DNA of 33,997 bases from JAAZMI01 sp964603615. GTDB taxonomy: Bacteria; Bacillota; Dethiobacteria; DTU022; UBA8154. Shown here piece by piece: positions 23,146 to 32,103 of the stretch (position 1 is the first letter of the stretch; each line of letters opens with the position of its first letter). The translations under genes and the position numbers were made by a program. The notes under the pieces are model-generated. The model worked only from the letters and a program-made list of their open reading frames with translations. It made no database searches and was not told the DNA's origin. The stretch spans positions 1-33,997 of the forward strand of contig CAZRVU010000022.1 in the NCBI GenBank assembly GCA_964603615.1, written 5' to 3'.

Positions 23146-24354
23146 TTAGCTTTCACCCGACAACAATAAGGGGAGGGTAAAATAAAAGGTGCTACCCTCT
23201 CCTACTTTACTTTCCAGCCAGATTTGCCCTTGGTGCAGTTCAACCAACTGTTTGGAGATATGAAGCCCCAAACCCAAGCCTCCCGGACACTTTTGCCTCG
23301 TATGGGAAGACATAAAAAAACGATCAAATATCTGAGGCTGTTCCCCCGTAGCAATGCCAGGACCCTGATCGCAGATAGATATTAAAGCGTCCCCTTCCTT
23401 TTTTTCTACCGTAATAATAATCGTTCCCCCGGAAGGAGAATATTTCACGGCATTAGAAACAAGATTTTCTACAACTTCTTTGATCCGTACAAGGTCAGCT
23501 TCTACTGCCAATACACCTTTATTTTCAACACCGAGCAGAACAATGTACTTATCGGCCATTGTCAGCCTTGTTTCTTCTACAACAGTTTTTAGCAGGTCCT
23601 CAAGTAAAAATTTTTGTTTGTTTAAAATCACCTTTTCTAAATCCAAACTGGCCAGTTCGAACATGCTATTGATCAATGCCGTCATCTGCTTTACAGATCT
23701 GGCGGCCGCTGCCAGATACTGGTAATCCCTGTTAAAAGATAACCCTTTCTCCAGCCTTCCATCTCCGGAACTTAAGTATTCCAGCCCCTTTGATTTTTCT
23801 TGAAACGAAATATGGAATAGATCCAAGCAAGCACTAATCGTGGCCAGGGGGCGGCGAAGTTCGTGCGAAATATGTGATACCAGACAGATAAACCGATCTT
23901 TAAAGCGTTCGTTTTCCCAGCAAACCGAATCATCCCGGAAACACACCAGATAAAGATCTCCCTGCAGGCTGCTTACGGTATATTCCACTTTCCTAAACTG
24001 ACCATCAAAAGTTTTTAACCCCACCCCTCCGGAAGTAATCCCCTCATACTGAACCTGCCTCCTCATTTTTATCCAAAATCTTCTTTTTTTCTCGAGGTTA
24101 AGGTAGTCGCTTATTTTTTTGCCAAGCAGTTCTTCCCGGGAACATTTCATAAATGTAGTTACCGCGGCGCTAAAATCAAGAATTTCCCCCTGGGAATTAA
24201 AAATACAGAAAGGCATAAAAGGACTTTCCATCATAATGCGATAAACAGAAACATCTTCTAAAACATCATCACGCTTTAAACCTTCTATACCTTTTGATAG
24301 GCCGGATAGCTCATTTGACACGCTCATACTTTTTTCCCCAATCTTGTCCTTCAT
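23146..24354 (-). CDS. PAS sensor histidine kinase
   Basis: This 402-aa cytoplasmic kinase has no transmembrane segment. A PAS domain (about 40-150: MESPFMPFCIFNSQGEILDF to GDLYLVCFRD) is followed by the dimerisation helix with the phospho-acceptor histidine in LVSHISHELRRPLATI. The ATPase domain shows NLVSNAVKYS, DQGPGI, IFDRF and GGLGLGLHISKQLVELH. ELRRP is the usual H-box. No response regulator is adjacent, so it is an orphan whose partner lies elsewhere; sporulation-type kinases of Clostridia are often arranged this way, but that role is not shown here. The start at 24354 has AGGGAA upstream; MSVSNE nine residues later is an alternative. Confidence 0.9.
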   Translation of the reverse strand: MKDKIGEKSMSVSNELSGLSKGIEGLKRDDVLEDVSVYRIMMESPFMPFCIFNSQGEILDFSAAVTTFMKCSREELLGKKISDYLNLEKKRRFWIKMRRQVQYEGITSGGVGLKTFDGQFRKVEYTVSSLQGDLYLVCFRDDSVCWENERFKDRFICLVSHISHELRRPLATISACLDLFHISFQEKSKGLEYLSSGDGRLEKGLSFNRDYQYLAAAARSVKQMTALINSMFELASLDLEKVILNKQKFLLEDLLKTVVEETRLTMADKYIVLLGVENKGVLAVEADLVRIKEVVENLVSNAVKYSPSGGTIIITVEKKEGDALISICDQGPGIATGEQPQIFDRFFMSSHTRQKCPGGLGLGLHISKQLVELHQGQIWLESKVGEGSTFYFTLPLLLSGES

Positions 24355-24693
24355 ATTTCCCTAGGCAGGCAACCGTTGACATTTATAGATATGCTAGTCA
24401 GTAAAAAATATTTAGGAATATACTGCTATTTGTTTCTAATCGAAAAAGATACTAGGGATGGATGATATTTCATGTTTTCTTTTATAATTATATATTCTGC
24501 CTAATCCGAAATTTTCCTTTATTCCCTTAAAATATTCAAAACTGGGCGAATGTTTTTTCCCGACACGAAATAACAAAAAATGCCTGCTATCGCTTATATA
24601 GCAGGCCTAAAAGTTTCCGTTTCAGAAAAATCTAAAGCGTGAAAAGGGGTGACCCCTGAAATTGTTTATTTCACTGCAAAAAATAGATATAGA
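24355..24693. other. Intergenic region between kinase and citrate synthase
   Basis: Apart from the citrate synthase terminator at 24575-24606, this 339-base AT-rich stretch holds no gene that I can support. It should contain the promoter of the histidine kinase on the minus strand, but no box stands out. Confidence 0.4.
24575..24606 (-). terminator. Citrate synthase terminator
   Basis: On the minus strand GCCTGCTAT and ATAGCAGGC form a perfect 9-bp stem around ATAAGCG, followed by ATTTTTTG. Confidence 0.85.
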
Positions 24694-26082
24694 TCAGCGT
24701 TCATCAAGAGTAGTATAGCCGCCCTTGGCCGCAACATTTTTATAAGCAGGTCGAATAATACGCCCCCCGCTGACGATCTCCTCCAGGCGATGCGCAGCCC
24801 AACCGGCAATCCTGGCAATGGCAAAAATAGGTGTATAAAGCACCATGGGAATATCAAGCAATTTATAAACAAACCCGGAATAAAGGTCAACATTAAAGGA
24901 AATGGGCCGGTACATTTTCCTCTCCGCTGTAATTACCTGCGGAGCCAATTTCTCTACCAGGGTGTACAACCGGTACTCCTCTTCCATTTCCTTTTCACGG
25001 GATAGCTCTGCCGCCTTCTCTTTCAGTAAAAGCGCCCGCGGATCCGAAAGAGAGTAAACAGCGTGTCCAATGCCATAGATTAAACCTGCTTTGTCAAAAG
25101 CTTCTTTATTCAAAATTTTTTTCAAATAGTCGGCAAGCTGATCTTCATCCTGCCAATTTTTTACGTGATCCTTTATATCCTTGATCATACGCATGACCTT
25201 AATATTGGCACCCCCGTGTTTAAAGCCCTTGAGAGAACCAACTGCCGCCGCGATGGCGGAGTACGTATCTGTATCCGCAGAAGATACGACATGAGTAACA
25301 AAAGCGGAATTGTTACCCCCGCCGTGCTCGGCATGGAGAATCAGGCTTAAGTCCAAAACTTCCGCTTCCAGTTCACTGTAATAATTATCAGGTCTAATCA
25401 TGTACAGGAAATTTTCCGAAACACTTAAATCTTTCCTGGGATTATGGATATATAAGCTTTTATTGCCGTAATAATGCGCTTTGGCCTGATAGCCATAGGC
25501 AACCATCGTTGGAAAGCGAGCTATCAGTTCAATTAACTGCCTGAGGACATTATCCACGCTATTATCGTCGGGATTAGGATCATAGGAGTAACTTGCCAAA
25601 ACGCTGCGGGCCAGTTTATTCATTATATCGCTGCTAGGAGCTTTCAAAATCATATCCTCAGTAAAACCGTTGGGAAGCAAGCGTTTCTCCGACAAGATAT
25701 TTTTAAATTGTTTTAATTTTTCAGGAGTAGGAAGGACGCCAAACAAAAGTAAATAGCAAACTTCTTCAAAACCAGGCCTTTTTTCCCTCTGAAAACCTTT
25801 GACTAGATCTTTTATCTCTATGCCACGGTAAAATAACTGGCCATCAACGGGCGTTCTCTTCCCTTTTTCATCAACAACATAAGCATGGACATCTCCTATT
25901 TCCGTAAGACCAACCAAAACCCCTGTGCCGTCAAGGTTTCTTAAACCACGTTTAGTATTGTACTTTTCATATAGCTCCGGGTAAATATGGTTGTTTTTTA
26001 TAACAAGGGAAGCCATTTCCTTTAAAATAGCTTCGTCTATACCAGAATTTAACTGTAAGGCAACAGAATTATTAAAAACCAT
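24694..26082 (-). CDS. Citrate synthase (Si-type family)
   Basis: This 462-aa enzyme condenses acetyl-CoA and oxaloacetate to citrate; some relatives use propionyl-CoA. The active-site regions are present: LILHAEHGGGNNSAF, GSLKGFKHGGANIKVM with the catalytic histidine, YGIGHAVYSLSDPRA with the third histidine, and FNVDLYSGFVYKLLDIP with the catalytic aspartate. At about 460 residues it belongs to the longer branch found in Clostridia, with an N-terminal extension before the core. It is unrelated to Re-citrate synthase. No aconitase or isocitrate dehydrogenase is adjacent. A strong terminator lies about 90 bases downstream. Confidence 0.95.
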   Translation of the reverse strand: MVFNNSVALQLNSGIDEAILKEMASLVIKNNHIYPELYEKYNTKRGLRNLDGTGVLVGLTEIGDVHAYVVDEKGKRTPVDGQLFYRGIEIKDLVKGFQREKRPGFEEVCYLLLFGVLPTPEKLKQFKNILSEKRLLPNGFTEDMILKAPSSDIMNKLARSVLASYSYDPNPDDNSVDNVLRQLIELIARFPTMVAYGYQAKAHYYGNKSLYIHNPRKDLSVSENFLYMIRPDNYYSELEAEVLDLSLILHAEHGGGNNSAFVTHVVSSADTDTYSAIAAAVGSLKGFKHGGANIKVMRMIKDIKDHVKNWQDEDQLADYLKKILNKEAFDKAGLIYGIGHAVYSLSDPRALLLKEKAAELSREKEMEEEYRLYTLVEKLAPQVITAERKMYRPISFNVDLYSGFVYKLLDIPMVLYTPIFAIARIAGWAAHRLEEIVSGGRIIRPAYKNVAAKGGYTTLDER

Positions 26083-26124
26083 CTTCCTTTTCCCCTTATA
26101 CCCTAGATTATATTCTATACTGCT

Positions 26125-26655
26125 TTATTGCTGATCAAACCCGTCCCAACAGACAACTTCCTCCAGTTTTTTCCTCTTTGTTGCATGACGCTCCGGATCT
26201 GTGCTTTCTGCAGGGTAGCCGAGAGGCAAAAGCGCTATGGCCTCCACGTGCCCGGGTAATTTCAGTATCCGGTGGCACTGCATAGCATTAAAATAGCACA
26301 CCCAGCAAGTTCCCAGGCCTATTTCGGCCGCCGCTAGTGTCATGTGATCGATGGCTATGGCAGCATCAATGTTACAGTGATCCTTACCATCGGGCCGCCG
26401 CCAGGATTTACTGTGATCGCCGCAAACAACGATAATCACCGGGGCTTCTAAAAGCCACTTTCCCCGGTATGTAGATGCTATTTGTTTTCTTAGCTCTTCA
26501 TCCCGAACAACGATAAAATACCATGGTTGAAAATTGACTGCCGAGGGAGCAATCCTGCCAGCTTCCAAGACGTGTCTTAATTTTTCCTCTTCCACATTTA
26601 AATCCTGATAATGCCGCACAGAAAACCTTTTTTTAGCCAATTCTAAAAAAGACAT
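26125..26655 (-). CDS. Nitroreductase-family flavoprotein
   Basis: This is a 176-aa FMN-dependent oxidoreductase of the nitroreductase superfamily. The N-terminal RFSVRHYQD is the usual FMN-phosphate-binding motif, with APSAVNFQPWYFIVV next, EIGLGTCWVCYF in the centre and LPLGYPAE near the C-terminus. The physiological substrate cannot be predicted. It lies between citrate synthase and a MerR regulator on the same strand with about 100 bases to the latter, so regulation by that protein is possible. Confidence 0.9.
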   Translation of the reverse strand: MSFLELAKKRFSVRHYQDLNVEEEKLRHVLEAGRIAPSAVNFQPWYFIVVRDEELRKQIASTYRGKWLLEAPVIIVVCGDHSKSWRRPDGKDHCNIDAAIAIDHMTLAAAEIGLGTCWVCYFNAMQCHRILKLPGHVEAIALLPLGYPAESTDPERHATKRKKLEEVVCWDGFDQQ

Positions 26656-26756
26656 GTTTCTTTTTCATACCCCTTCTTTCAATAGTATAACTCAATTATA
26701 GCATAGTTTAAAGCAAGTTAAACTAAATTTTTGCTGCGATATTATTACCACGGCTC

Positions 26757-27233
26757 TTAGGCTATCTTTTCCAGTTTACGGATAGCCAGTTCTAGCTCCG
26801 ACCTTGAAGTAATGCGATCATGCAAGCGCAAAATTTTTCTTTCCTGGAGATACTCAATCCTAATTACCTCTAGATCCCTGCAACTGCGGGCTTCCTCAAT
26901 TTCTTTAATCCGCCGGTTAAATTTGCTGATCACCGACTGCAGTTTGTTGTATTCTTGAATTGCTCTATCGTGTTGTTTTTTTAAAAGCTGTAAATAGTTT
27001 TCCGGGGTCATTTTTTCACATATTTTTCTGGTTTCTTTTAGTGGTACCCCCATTTGCCTTAAATACCTAATTTTGCTCAATCTTTCAAATTGATCGAGAG
27101 AATAATAACGGTACCCGTTTTGCAAATTTTTTTGAAATGGTTTAAACAAACTAATTTCATCGTAATAGCGCAATGTCGCTACCGGAATATTGAATATCCT
27201 GGCAATTTCTCCGATAGAAAATAGTTTTTCCAT
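26757..27233 (-). CDS. MerR-family transcriptional regulator, short
   Basis: This is a 158-aa regulator. The winged helix-turn-helix (FSIGEIARIFNIPVATLRYYDE, about residues 4-25) and wing (NGYRYYSLDQFERL) are followed by a long coiled-coil dimerisation helix (about 75-115). The protein stops just where a GyrI-like effector domain would begin (ILRLHDRITSRSELELAIRK). BmrR-type relatives run to about 270 residues, so this one may have lost most of its ligand domain, or it may respond to no ligand. No continuation was found after the stop in the same frame. The nitroreductase downstream is a plausible target. Confidence 0.88.
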   Translation of the reverse strand: MEKLFSIGEIARIFNIPVATLRYYDEISLFKPFQKNLQNGYRYYSLDQFERLSKIRYLRQMGVPLKETRKICEKMTPENYLQLLKKQHDRAIQEYNKLQSVISKFNRRIKEIEEARSCRDLEVIRIEYLQERKILRLHDRITSRSELELAIRKLEKIA

Positions 27234-27420
27234 ATTATTTGCACTCTCCTTTCGGGTAGTGAACCCCGGGCCAGGAGTTTACGCATAACCCGGTTTATCC
27301 AGAAATAACCGGCGTCCGCAATTTATACAAAAAGCTCTGCATAATTACAATCCATTAGAAGACCCGCTATTCCATTGGGGCAAAAGTTTAGGATAAAATG
27401 CTGCTAATCTGTAATACTTT

Positions 27421-27449
27421 AAAAAAATACACTGCACGCTTGTACAGTG
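27421..27449 (-). terminator. RNase P RNA terminator
   Basis: On the minus strand CACTGTAC and GTGCAGTG form an 8-bp stem with one G-T pair around AAGC (27430-27449), then TATTTTTTT. It lies about 70 bases after the mature 3' end of rnpB. Confidence 0.75.
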
Positions 27450-27466
27450 CTTTTAAAAAAGCAACT

Positions 27467-27485
27467 AACATGGGCAAACCTATAA
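27467..27485. repeat. Duplicate of the rnpB 3' strand
   Basis: These 19 bases match 27520-27538, the 3' strand of the RNase P P1 helix, at 18 of 19 positions, offset by 53 bases. The duplicate lies in the trailer before the terminator. Confidence 0.8.
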
Positions 27486-27519
27486 AACGTTAAGTCAAAA
27501 CAGGACCCACTAAAAAATA

Positions 27520-27887
27520 AACATGAGCAAACCTATAAGCCGAGTTCTGTACTCCCTGCAGGAAGTGGCAGCCATCTATCTAGGGTGCCAGTTGCCTGGC
27601 CCCTCCAGCGACTCATACCCGGGGGACTCGGCGGGCAACGTCATCTCCCCCCTATTCAGTCTTGCTCCGGGTGGGGTTTACCTAGCAGGCCGGTCGCCCG
27701 GCCCCTGGTACGCTCTTACCGTACCGTTGCATCCTTACCGGTAAAACAGTTTCTACCGGCGGTTTATTTCTGTGGCACTTTCCTTGGGGTTGCCCCCACT
27801 GGGTGTTATCCAGCACCCTGCCCTGCGGAGCTCGGACTTTCCTCGAAAGTATCGACTACTCTCGCGGCTGCCCGGTTTACTCATGTT
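27520..27887 (-). ncRNA. rnpB: RNase P RNA, bacterial class A
   Basis: This is the catalytic RNA that removes 5' leaders from pre-tRNAs. On the minus strand the universally conserved blocks appear in order: GAGGAAAGTCCGAGCTCC (CR I), ACAGAAATAAACCGCC, GGTAAGGATGCAACGG, GGTAAGAGCGTACCAG, GGTAAACCCCACC and the terminal ACAGAACTCGGCTTATA. The 5' AACATGAGTAAACC and 3' GGTTTGCTCATGTT pair as a 14-bp P1 helix with one wobble, which sets the ends given here. The length of about 368 nt is normal for the A type. Frames drawn through this region are not protein genes. Confidence 0.97.
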
Positions 27888-28097
27888 CATGTTCATAGCC
27901 AACATAATTATAAATTATCCATAACACCGTTGATATCCAGCAATATTGTTGTTCCGCTAGCGGTATCAACTATCGCTAGTTAGGCCGCTGCCCCAGCCTT
28001 AGGTAGTTCAATTTTAACACAGAATTCATTCTTTGTCAAAATATTAGCCCGAATTTCAAAGAAAGGCAAAGATACTACGAGGAAACATAAATATTGT
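27888..28097. other. Intergenic region upstream of rnpB
   Basis: On the minus strand GGATAATTTATAATTATG lies about 25 bases before the rnpB 5' end and probably supplies the -10 box. The palindrome CCGCTAGCGG and nearby ACTAGCGATAGT lie about 60-80 bases further upstream. No gene is seen. Confidence 0.4.
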
Positions 28098-29198
28098 TTA
28101 AGCTGCGGATGCCAGGGGCAGCCTAGCCACCTTTGAATGTGCATTTAGGGTTTCCAGGAAACCCAGGGCTTCCTCCAAATTGTTTACAGGGATCACTTTA
28201 ATACTGCGGGCAGCCCGTTGGGCTTCCTCATGGTTCTCAGCAGGCACCAAAAAATAATCTAGGCCTGCTTTTTCTGCAGACAACACTTTTTGTTTGACCC
28301 CACCGATACCGCCCACTTTTTCATTGAGCATAATCGTTCCTGTGCCCCCAATGCGGTATCCGCCGGTTAATTCCCCGGGCAGCAGTTGATCCAAAATCTC
28401 CAAAACAAACATCATCCCGGCTGAAGGACCGATTACAGGGCCGGTTTCGATACTGTATTCCAAAGGAAAAAGGGGCTTCCAGTTCAAAGTACGCACATAG
28501 AGCCGCAGAGCCGCCAATTGTGGATCATCAACATGGGATCCCGTTAAAATCTCCACCTCCCCGTTCTTTCCTTTGCGCTGGAACCCTACTCTTACTTTTT
28601 CACCAACTCTTTTTTGCTGAATAAGGGCAACCACTTCTTCCGCCAGGTAGATATTTTCTCCTTCGATCGCCGTGACAAGATCCCCGGGTTGTAGTATGCC
28701 TTCTGCCGGGCTAGCTGGGAGAAGTTCCACAATTTCTACACCATCGCTGGTAATAGGAACTTCGTAACCGGCACGGCGGAAAGCAATTACCCCTGCCAGA
28801 TTTTTACTGTCCTGCATCCAACTCTGCATCAGTTCGTTATACTTTTCACGGGTCATCTGGGGCGGGATTGATTGGGAAATAGAACGCACATCGAAAGAAG
28901 GATGGCCATAACCATAAAGAAGGCCCCAAAGGTTGGCCGGATGCTGGGCAACAGTCAGCATGTAAAACTTTCCCTGCTGCGGGAGTTGTTCTCGCTCTTC
29001 CCCCTGCTGCGACGGTTTTTCTCGTTCTTCTGGTTGCCGCTCCAGCCCTTCCCGCTGGTGGCCTTCAATCTGAATAAGGCGGCCCAGTTCTTCAGCGGTG
29101 CCCGGTTTAATCACGTAGTAATCCGTCCGTACTAGAAATCCTAGAAATAGGACAGCCAATAAAATGAAAACGTAATTAGCTACTTTACGCAAAAACAT
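28098..29198 (-). CDS. PDZ and Lon-type (S16) membrane protease, SepM/YlbL-like
   Basis: This is about 366 aa from ATG 29198. One N-terminal transmembrane helix (about residues 7-26, VANYVFILLAVLFLGFLV) anchors it, a charged Q/E-rich stretch follows (about 45-75), then a PDZ domain (about 155-230, IVELLPASPAEGILQPGD). A Lon-type protease domain carries the Ser-Lys dyad: serine in GPSAGMMF and lysine in GGIGGVKQKVLSAEKAGLDY. In Bacillus, YlbL takes part in the DNA-damage response, and in streptococci SepM matures a signalling peptide. The longer frame upstream of the helix lacks a ribosome site. It is divergent from ylbJ with a shared promoter region, a neighbourhood typical of Firmicutes. Confidence 0.92.
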   Translation of the reverse strand: MFLRKVANYVFILLAVLFLGFLVRTDYYVIKPGTAEELGRLIQIEGHQREGLERQPEEREKPSQQGEEREQLPQQGKFYMLTVAQHPANLWGLLYGYGHPSFDVRSISQSIPPQMTREKYNELMQSWMQDSKNLAGVIAFRRAGYEVPITSDGVEIVELLPASPAEGILQPGDLVTAIEGENIYLAEEVVALIQQKRVGEKVRVGFQRKGKNGEVEILTGSHVDDPQLAALRLYVRTLNWKPLFPLEYSIETGPVIGPSAGMMFVLEILDQLLPGELTGGYRIGGTGTIMLNEKVGGIGGVKQKVLSAEKAGLDYFLVPAENHEEAQRAARSIKVIPVNNLEEALGFLETLNAHSKVARLPLASAA

Positions 29199-29315
29199 CC
29201 CTGCTTCCCGTGGTCTATATCTCCTTAAAAACAATATACATTTTATTAATAGTTTCTTTCTAATTTCACTGCAAAAAATTAGTTTTAAACAACTCAATTA
29301 ATTATGGGGGAAATT

Positions 29316-30638
29316 ATGCTTACTAAGGTTTTTTTTATTTTACTCGGCTTATTATTTTTTACCTTACTTTTATCACCTTTTAACATGAAGAAAAAGATGC
29401 TGTTTTATTACCTACCCGCTTTTTTAGCCGTTATCTTAACCATTAGCATGATCCTTTACCCTAAAGAAGCTTTCGAAGCCGCGCTAAACGGCTTATCCGT
29501 CTGGTGGAAAATCGTCTTTCCGGCGCTACTGCCATTTTTTGTGCTTTCGCAGGTACTCATTGGCCTCGGAGCAGTGCATTGCCTGGGTGTTCTGCTGGAA
29601 CCCGTCATGCGCCCTCTTTTTAATGTTCCAGGCACCGGTTCCTTTGTTCTAGCAATGGGCCTCTCTTCAGGTTTCCCCCTTGGTGCAGTTCTCACCAATA
29701 AACTGCGCCAGGATCGGCTTTGCAGTAAAGTCGAAGCAGAAAGGTTGCTTAGCTTTACCAATACTGCAGATCCCTTATTTATGTTTGGCGCTGTAGCGGT
29801 CGGCATGTTGCAAGCGCCCGGGGTAGGTGCACTCATCGCCGCTGCTCATTATCTTTCCAGCATAACTGTCGGCCTAATCATGCGCTTCTACCGGGCAAAT
29901 ACCGAAATTGATAACTCGCAACTAAAAGGGAAATTAACCAAAAAAAGAATAAAACAGGCCAACATCTTCAGTCAGGCCCTTACCGCACTAGTTAAAGCGA
30001 GAAAAGAAGATGGCCGCCCGTTTGGTCGCCTCTTGGGGGAAGCAGTCAAAGAATCCGTCAATACCCTGTTGCTTGTAGGGGGCTTTATCATCCTCTTTTC
30101 CGTAGTAATCACGATGCTAGATTTGGCCGGCCTGGTCAACGCGTTAACAACGGGTTTTTCTTCCCTGCTTTCTTTTGCCGGCTTGCAGACCAATCTTACC
30201 CCGGCCTTCATCAGCGGTTTCTTTGAAATCGACTTAGGGTGCCAGTTGGCCGGCTCCATTCCAGAAGCAATTCTAAAAGAAAGGGCGATTGCAGTCAGCG
30301 CAATCATTGCCTGGAGCGGCCTTTCCGTTCATGCCCAGGTCGCCAGCATTATCAGCACCACAGATATAAATATTATCCCATATATTTGTGCTCGCATCGG
30401 GCACTCCATTCTGGCCGCACTCTACTGTTTTTTTCTGGCAGGGAATACTCCTTTAGCTTCATACATTTCTTCCAAAACCTTGCCTGTTTTTTTACAGTCA
30501 ACACCTACCAGCCAGCTACCTTACTGGTATGAGAGAACTCTTTTTATCGGTGAACGCCTGTTCATCACCCTCGGTGTTTTGCTTTTTATCTCCTTGCTGC
30601 TCTACTACCTTGGAAAGATAAAAATCAATAAAACTTAA
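29316..30638 (+). CDS. ylbJ: Sporulation integral membrane protein YlbJ
   Basis: This is about a 440-aa polytopic membrane protein needed for spore cortex formation in Bacillus. It belongs to the nucleoside-recognition (Gate) family of transporters. Seen here are around ten hydrophobic segments, SVWWKIVFPALLPFFVLSQV, the glycine-rich GLSSGFPLGAVL, FTNTADPLFMFGAVAVGM and FFEIDLGCQLAG. The ATG at 29316 has GGGGGA five bases upstream; an earlier in-frame ATG at 29304 overlaps that site. It is convergent with coaD, the stops being 15 bases apart with no strong terminator between them. Confidence 0.93.
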   Translation: MLTKVFFILLGLLFFTLLLSPFNMKKKMLFYYLPAFLAVILTISMILYPKEAFEAALNGLSVWWKIVFPALLPFFVLSQVLIGLGAVHCLGVLLEPVMRPLFNVPGTGSFVLAMGLSSGFPLGAVLTNKLRQDRLCSKVEAERLLSFTNTADPLFMFGAVAVGMLQAPGVGALIAAAHYLSSITVGLIMRFYRANTEIDNSQLKGKLTKKRIKQANIFSQALTALVKARKEDGRPFGRLLGEAVKESVNTLLLVGGFIILFSVVITMLDLAGLVNALTTGFSSLLSFAGLQTNLTPAFISGFFEIDLGCQLAGSIPEAILKERAIAVSAIIAWSGLSVHAQVASIISTTDINIIPYICARIGHSILAALYCFFLAGNTPLASYISSKTLPVFLQSTPTSQLPYWYERTLFIGERLFITLGVLLFISLLLYYLGKIKINKT

Positions 30639-30653
30639 AGGGTAAGGAAAAGT

Positions 30654-31148
30654 CTAGATGGTACTATTATATACTGAAATTTTATTCATAATCATATCAT
30701 AAACCTGCGGGGGGACAAGCCCTTTGATATCCCCGCCGTAACTAGCTACTTCTTTGACGATGCTAGAACTAATAAAAGAATATTTATTATTGGTCATCAT
30801 AAACATGGTCTCCACATTACAATTTAGTTTTCTGTTAGTTAGAGCCATTTGAAATTCAAATTCAAAATCGGAGATAGCCCGTAATCCTTTAATGATAATG
30901 GCAATATTATTATTCTGGGCATAATCCACCAGCAACCCCTGGTAAAAATCTACCTGCACATTATTATAAGGTTTAATAATACTTTTAAGCATATATACCC
31001 TTTCTTCCATAGAAAATAGAGCATCCTTCCGAGGGTTCTCCAAAACGGCTACCAGAAGATGATCAAAAACCTTGCTGGCACGATCGATAATATCCAGATG
31101 TCCATTAGTCACTGGATCAAAACTTCCCGGGTAAATAGCCCTAACCAC
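30654..31148 (-). CDS. coaD: Phosphopantetheine adenylyltransferase
   Basis: This 164-aa enzyme transfers AMP from ATP to 4'-phosphopantetheine, the penultimate step of coenzyme A synthesis. It has the nucleotidyltransferase motif PGSFDPVTNGHLDII (residues about 7-21), IKGLRAISDFEFEFQMA and the C-terminal SSSIVKEVA (ISSS-type) motif. The length is standard. The GTG start at 31148 has GGGAGG about 10 bases upstream. It lies 23 bases after rsmD on the same strand, the usual rsmD-coaD operon of Firmicutes. Confidence 0.97.
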   Translation of the reverse strand: MVRAIYPGSFDPVTNGHLDIIDRASKVFDHLLVAVLENPRKDALFSMEERVYMLKSIIKPYNNVQVDFYQGLLVDYAQNNNIAIIIKGLRAISDFEFEFQMALTNRKLNCNVETMFMMTNNKYSFISSSIVKEVASYGGDIKGLVPPQVYDMIMNKISVYNSTI

Positions 31149-31171
31149 TTTTAAGATACCTCCCTTTTAGA

Positions 31172-31909
31172 TTAAAATTTACTTGGTACGCTTATTTCTT
31201 CGTTCTTATAAATTAATAAAAGAGTACTACCGTAAACTTTTTTCTTCCAAAGGGGAAAAGGCGCTTTTTCCAGAACACTGTCGGCAATCCGGAGACTATT
31301 ATCCCTGACCCGGCGCCCACTTTTATAGAGCTGGAAACTGCTTTTACCTGCATGCAACCCGTTGTTACCAGCCCAGGAGCCTTTTTTATCAGTACGTATA
31401 TGTGGCCCGATTTCACCGCCGGCACAGCGGACCGGCAAGCTACTTCTTTCCACGCCGATCATACCCCCGGCCGCGATGAGGCTTTTTTGGTAAAGATAAT
31501 GCATTATTTTCAGGACGTCTGGGCTTGCAATTTTATAGGGGGGATCAACATAAGCCACCATAAAAGATTCTTTATCTTTACTTAAAAAGTAGAGCGCACG
31601 CCCGGCATCCAACGGCAAAATTTTGGTTTGCGCTTGTGTGCCAGTAAGTTCAATATTCTTGCGCAGCGCTTGCAAAGAAAGGCGATCGTTTTCAACAAAA
31701 ATAGCACGTCCTGCCCCCCGGCTTAATGCTTCTAAACCTATGCTTCCCGTTCCGGAAAAAAGATCCAGGAAATCAATCCCTTCGAGGCAATCACCAATCA
31801 TACTAAAAAATGCTTCCTTCACCCTGCTAGATGACGGGCGAATTTTTTTACACGAACCAGAAGGTGATTTTAATATTCTTCCTTTATACTTACCTGCGCT
31901 TATTTTCAT
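31172..31909 (-). CDS. rsmD: 16S rRNA (guanine-966-N2) methyltransferase with insertion
   Basis: This is 245 aa from ATG 31909, chosen because GGAAG lies 8 bases upstream (the frame extends five codons further). It methylates G966 of 16S rRNA in the 30S subunit. Motifs are KYKGRILKSP, RPSSSRVKEAFFSMI, LDLFSGTGSIGLEALSRGA (AdoMet site), FVENDR and the catalytic VDPPYK. RsmD is normally about 185-190 residues. Here roughly 60 extra residues (about 158-218, bases 31256-31438) separate VERSSL from the terminal WKKKVYGSTLLLIYK strand. The segment is basic and glycine-rich, unlike either flank, and keeps the frame. It precedes coaD by 23 bases. Confidence 0.93.
   Translation of the reverse strand: MKISAGKYKGRILKSPSGSCKKIRPSSSRVKEAFFSMIGDCLEGIDFLDLFSGTGSIGLEALSRGAGRAIFVENDRLSLQALRKNIELTGTQAQTKILPLDAGRALYFLSKDKESFMVAYVDPPYKIASPDVLKIMHYLYQKSLIAAGGMIGVERSSLPVRCAGGEIGPHIRTDKKGSWAGNNGLHAGKSSFQLYKSGRRVRDNSLRIADSVLEKAPFPLWKKKVYGSTLLLIYKNEEISVPSKF
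31256..31438 (-). other. In-frame insertion in rsmD
   Basis: About 180 bases encode a basic segment (GGEIGPHIRTDKKGSWAGNN, then LYKSGRRVRDNSLRI) with no counterpart in standard RsmD. Clear terminal inverted or direct repeats were not found, so its origin is open. Confidence 0.55.
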
Positions 31910-32103
31910 CTGTCTAACTTCCAAAATAGGGACAATCTTTCTTTTTATGTGGGTATTTTAACATCATCTACAATAAAAAGCAAGAAAACTGTTGGATAAT
32001 ATTACCACATAAACTTTACGCATAAATTCCCAAAAGCTGTAGATAATATTAATGCATCAACAATATTCCCCATAAGCTCTTCCTCCGGTTTCTCCTCTCC
32101 CAA

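Noticed and set aside
27523..27983. Plus-strand open frames of 73 and 132 codons
   Set aside because: They lie antisense across the RNase P RNA, whose conserved blocks and P1 helix explain the sequence.
31213..31425. Alternative 70-codon frame in the rsmD insertion
   Set aside because: It is out of frame with RsmD, whose flanking motifs are in one continuous frame; no independent start signal was seen.
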